A stretch of DNA of 16,070 bases from Deltaproteobacteria bacterium (GTDB taxonomy: Bacteria > Desulfobacterota > WTBG01): assembly GCA_013139225.1 (NCBI GenBank), contig WTBG01000190.1, positions 1 to 16,070 of the forward strand. The letters run 5' to 3'. A model generated the notes under the pieces. It did not search any database and was not told where the DNA came from. It worked only from the letters and a program-made list of their open reading frames with translations. Below, piece by piece: positions 14,660 through 16,070 of the stretch (its first letter is position 1; each line of letters starts with the position of its first letter). The position numbers and the translations under genes are program-made.

Positions 14660-16070
14660 AAATCTTTTTGCTTAATCCTCCAACTAAAGATGATAAGAAG
14701 TTTATCAGGGAAGGTCGCTGCACCCAGGAGCAGGGGGTATGGGCTACCTTATGGCCGCCAATTTCACTTGTTACTATCGGCGCTGTTTTGGAAAAAGATG
14801 GTCATGAGGTAAAGGTTGTAGATTGTGCCGCCCAGGGAGTTAGCTGGGAAGAGTTAAAGCAGTTGATTGAGAAGTTTTTACCCCATGTAGTAATTTGGAG
14901 TACTGGAACTCCTTCCATTCAAGGTGATTTGGAATTGGCTTCTTTTATTAAGAAGTGTAATGGTAAAATCTATACTGCAGTTTTCGGGACACATGTAACT
15001 GTGCTGGATAAGCAATGTATGGAAGCATTCCCTGAGATTGATTTTATCATAAGAAATGAGCCTGAACTTACAGTAGGTGAATTAATAAATGTTTTACAGG
15101 AAAAGAAAGACATCAAAAATGTTGCTGGCTTGACCTTTAGAAATAATGAAGGAGAGATCGTTGCTAATCCTAAAAGACCATTTATAGAAGATTTGGATGG
15201 CCTACCATTGCCGGCCTGGCATTTGATAGATCTGGATTGTTATCGCTTGCCCCTCAAAGGGAAGCGATACCTTATGATTTCACCCTTGCGAGGGTGCCCG
15301 TTTAATTGTAGTTTTTGCACTTGTCAAACGTATTATGGTAAAAGATTAAGAAAAAGGTCGGTTGAAAGTGTGCTAAAGGAAATTGAATATGATATGGATC
15401 GGTTTGGGATAAGAAACTTTTTCTTCTGGGCTGAGACCTTTGTAGTGGATAAAGAATATATACGAGAGCTCTGTTCGGCAATTCTTGAAGGAGGGATTAA
15501 CATTTCATGGACTTCTAACAGCAGAGTCGATACAGTTGATGGGCCACTTTTAAAGTTGATGGCAAAAGCAGGTTGTTGGATGATAAGTTATGGGGTTGAA
15601 TCAGGAAGTCAAAAGGTATTGGATGAGGCAAATAAAGGAATTAAAGTAGAGCAAGCTTATGAAGCAGTGAGATATGCTAAAGATGCAGGCATTAAGACCG
15701 TCGGGCATTTTATTTTAGGACTTCCTGGTGAGACTGAAGAAACGATGAAACACACCATAGAATATGCAAAACAGTTAGAGCTTGATCTGGCACAGTTCTA
15801 CTGTGCTGTTCCATTTCCTGGAAGCAGGCTCTATGATCGTGCATTAAATGAAGGGTGGATCAAGAATTCTGGATTTGACCACTTCAAGCAGGATTCTGCT
15901 TTCATGGAACTCCCCACAGTATCTTCGCAGGTGGTTAACAATTATCGAAACCTTGCTTATAGGAAGTTTTATTTTAGCCTAAGCAGAGGTTTCAGAACTC
16001 TCAAGTTAATTAATTGGAAGGATGTAAAAAAACTGTTAAGATCTGCCAGAGATTTTTGGGGATGGTTGAG
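14656..16070 (+). CDS. B12-binding radical SAM enzyme, partial (runs off window end)
   Basis: Translated from GTG 14656, which overlaps the GT-C stop by four bases (GTGA), the frame is open to the window end (471 codons) without a stop. The N-terminal 190 residues form a Rossmann-type cobalamin-binding domain (PPISLVTIGAVLEKDGHEV, FGTHVTVLD, IIRNEPE). The radical SAM core follows: RGCPFNCSFC gives the CX3CX2C cluster ligands C214, C218 and C221, with GVESGS and GHFILGLPGETEE further on and PFPGSRLYDRA near the end of the core. The family uses a 4Fe-4S cluster and SAM, with cobalamin often serving methyl transfer or ring and chain rearrangement. Substrate is unknown; position in the cassette suggests a lipid or sugar-lipid. 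The C-terminal end is missing. Confidence 0.9.
   Translation, partial: MKIFLLNPPTKDDKKFIREGRCTQEQGVWATLWPPISLVTIGAVLEKDGHEVKVVDCAAQGVSWEELKQLIEKFLPHVVIWSTGTPSIQGDLELASFIKKCNGKIYTAVFGTHVTVLDKQCMEAFPEIDFIIRNEPELTVGELINVLQEKKDIKNVAGLTFRNNEGEIVANPKRPFIEDLDGLPLPAWHLIDLDCYRLPLKGKRYLMISPLRGCPFNCSFCTCQTYYGKRLRKRSVESVLKEIEYDMDRFGIRNFFFWAETFVVDKEYIRELCSAILEGGINISWTSNSRVDTVDGPLLKLMAKAGCWMISYGVESGSQKVLDEANKGIKVEQAYEAVRYAKDAGIKTVGHFILGLPGETEETMKHTIEYAKQLELDLAQFYCAVPFPGSRLYDRALNEGWIKNSGFDHFKQDSAFMELPTVSSQVVNNYRNLAYRKFYFSLSRGFRTLKLINWKDVKKLLRSARDFWGWL

Overview
The window is AT-rich bacterial chromosome (GC around 40% by eye). The set of genes (LonA, ThiL, tandem CNNM/CorC proteins, LarB and LarC, a lipoprotein, a B12-type radical SAM enzyme) and the palindromic intergenic repeats suggest an anaerobic, probably uncultured bacterium. 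The lipoprotein and the polyprenyl-phosphate glycosyltransferase genes do not settle the envelope type. No rRNA or other taxonomic marker is present, so the phylum is not assigned.

Layout. Bases 45-1317, plus strand: a conserved-looking gene of unknown function, then an overlapping pair made of a 67-residue protein and an MNT-fold nucleotidyltransferase with the look of a toxin-antitoxin or defence module. A probable terminator follows near 1332-1380. Bases 1437-11924, minus strand: a long co-directional array read lon - thiL - CNNM/CBS protein - CNNM/CBS/CorC protein - larB - larC - MFS exporter - lipoprotein. Lon and thiL abut without a gap and the genes down to larB are 1 to 26 bases apart, so they look like one transcription unit. 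The 258 bases between larB and larC hold nested palindromes. Bases 11925-12409 form a divergent control region with a good promoter for lon, a two-armed palindromic repeat and a short tandem repeat. Bases 12410-16070, plus strand: a coupled cassette of a GT2 polyprenyl-phosphate sugar synthase-like enzyme, a membrane GT-C (PMT/ArnT-like) glycosyltransferase and a B12-binding radical SAM enzyme that runs off the window.

How the genes fit together. LarB and LarC are two of the three enzymes that build the nickel-pincer nucleotide cofactor of lactate racemase-like enzymes; LarE and any LarA-type apoenzyme are not in the window. In the right-hand cassette the GT2 enzyme could charge a polyprenyl phosphate with a sugar that the GT-C enzyme then transfers outside the membrane; the radical SAM enzyme may modify the lipid, sugar or another product. 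The best candidates for something undescribed are the overlapping small-protein/nucleotidyltransferase module, the lipoprotein with a degenerate ChaN-like domain, and the glycosyltransferase/radical SAM cassette. None of them is clearly a new system from sequence alone.
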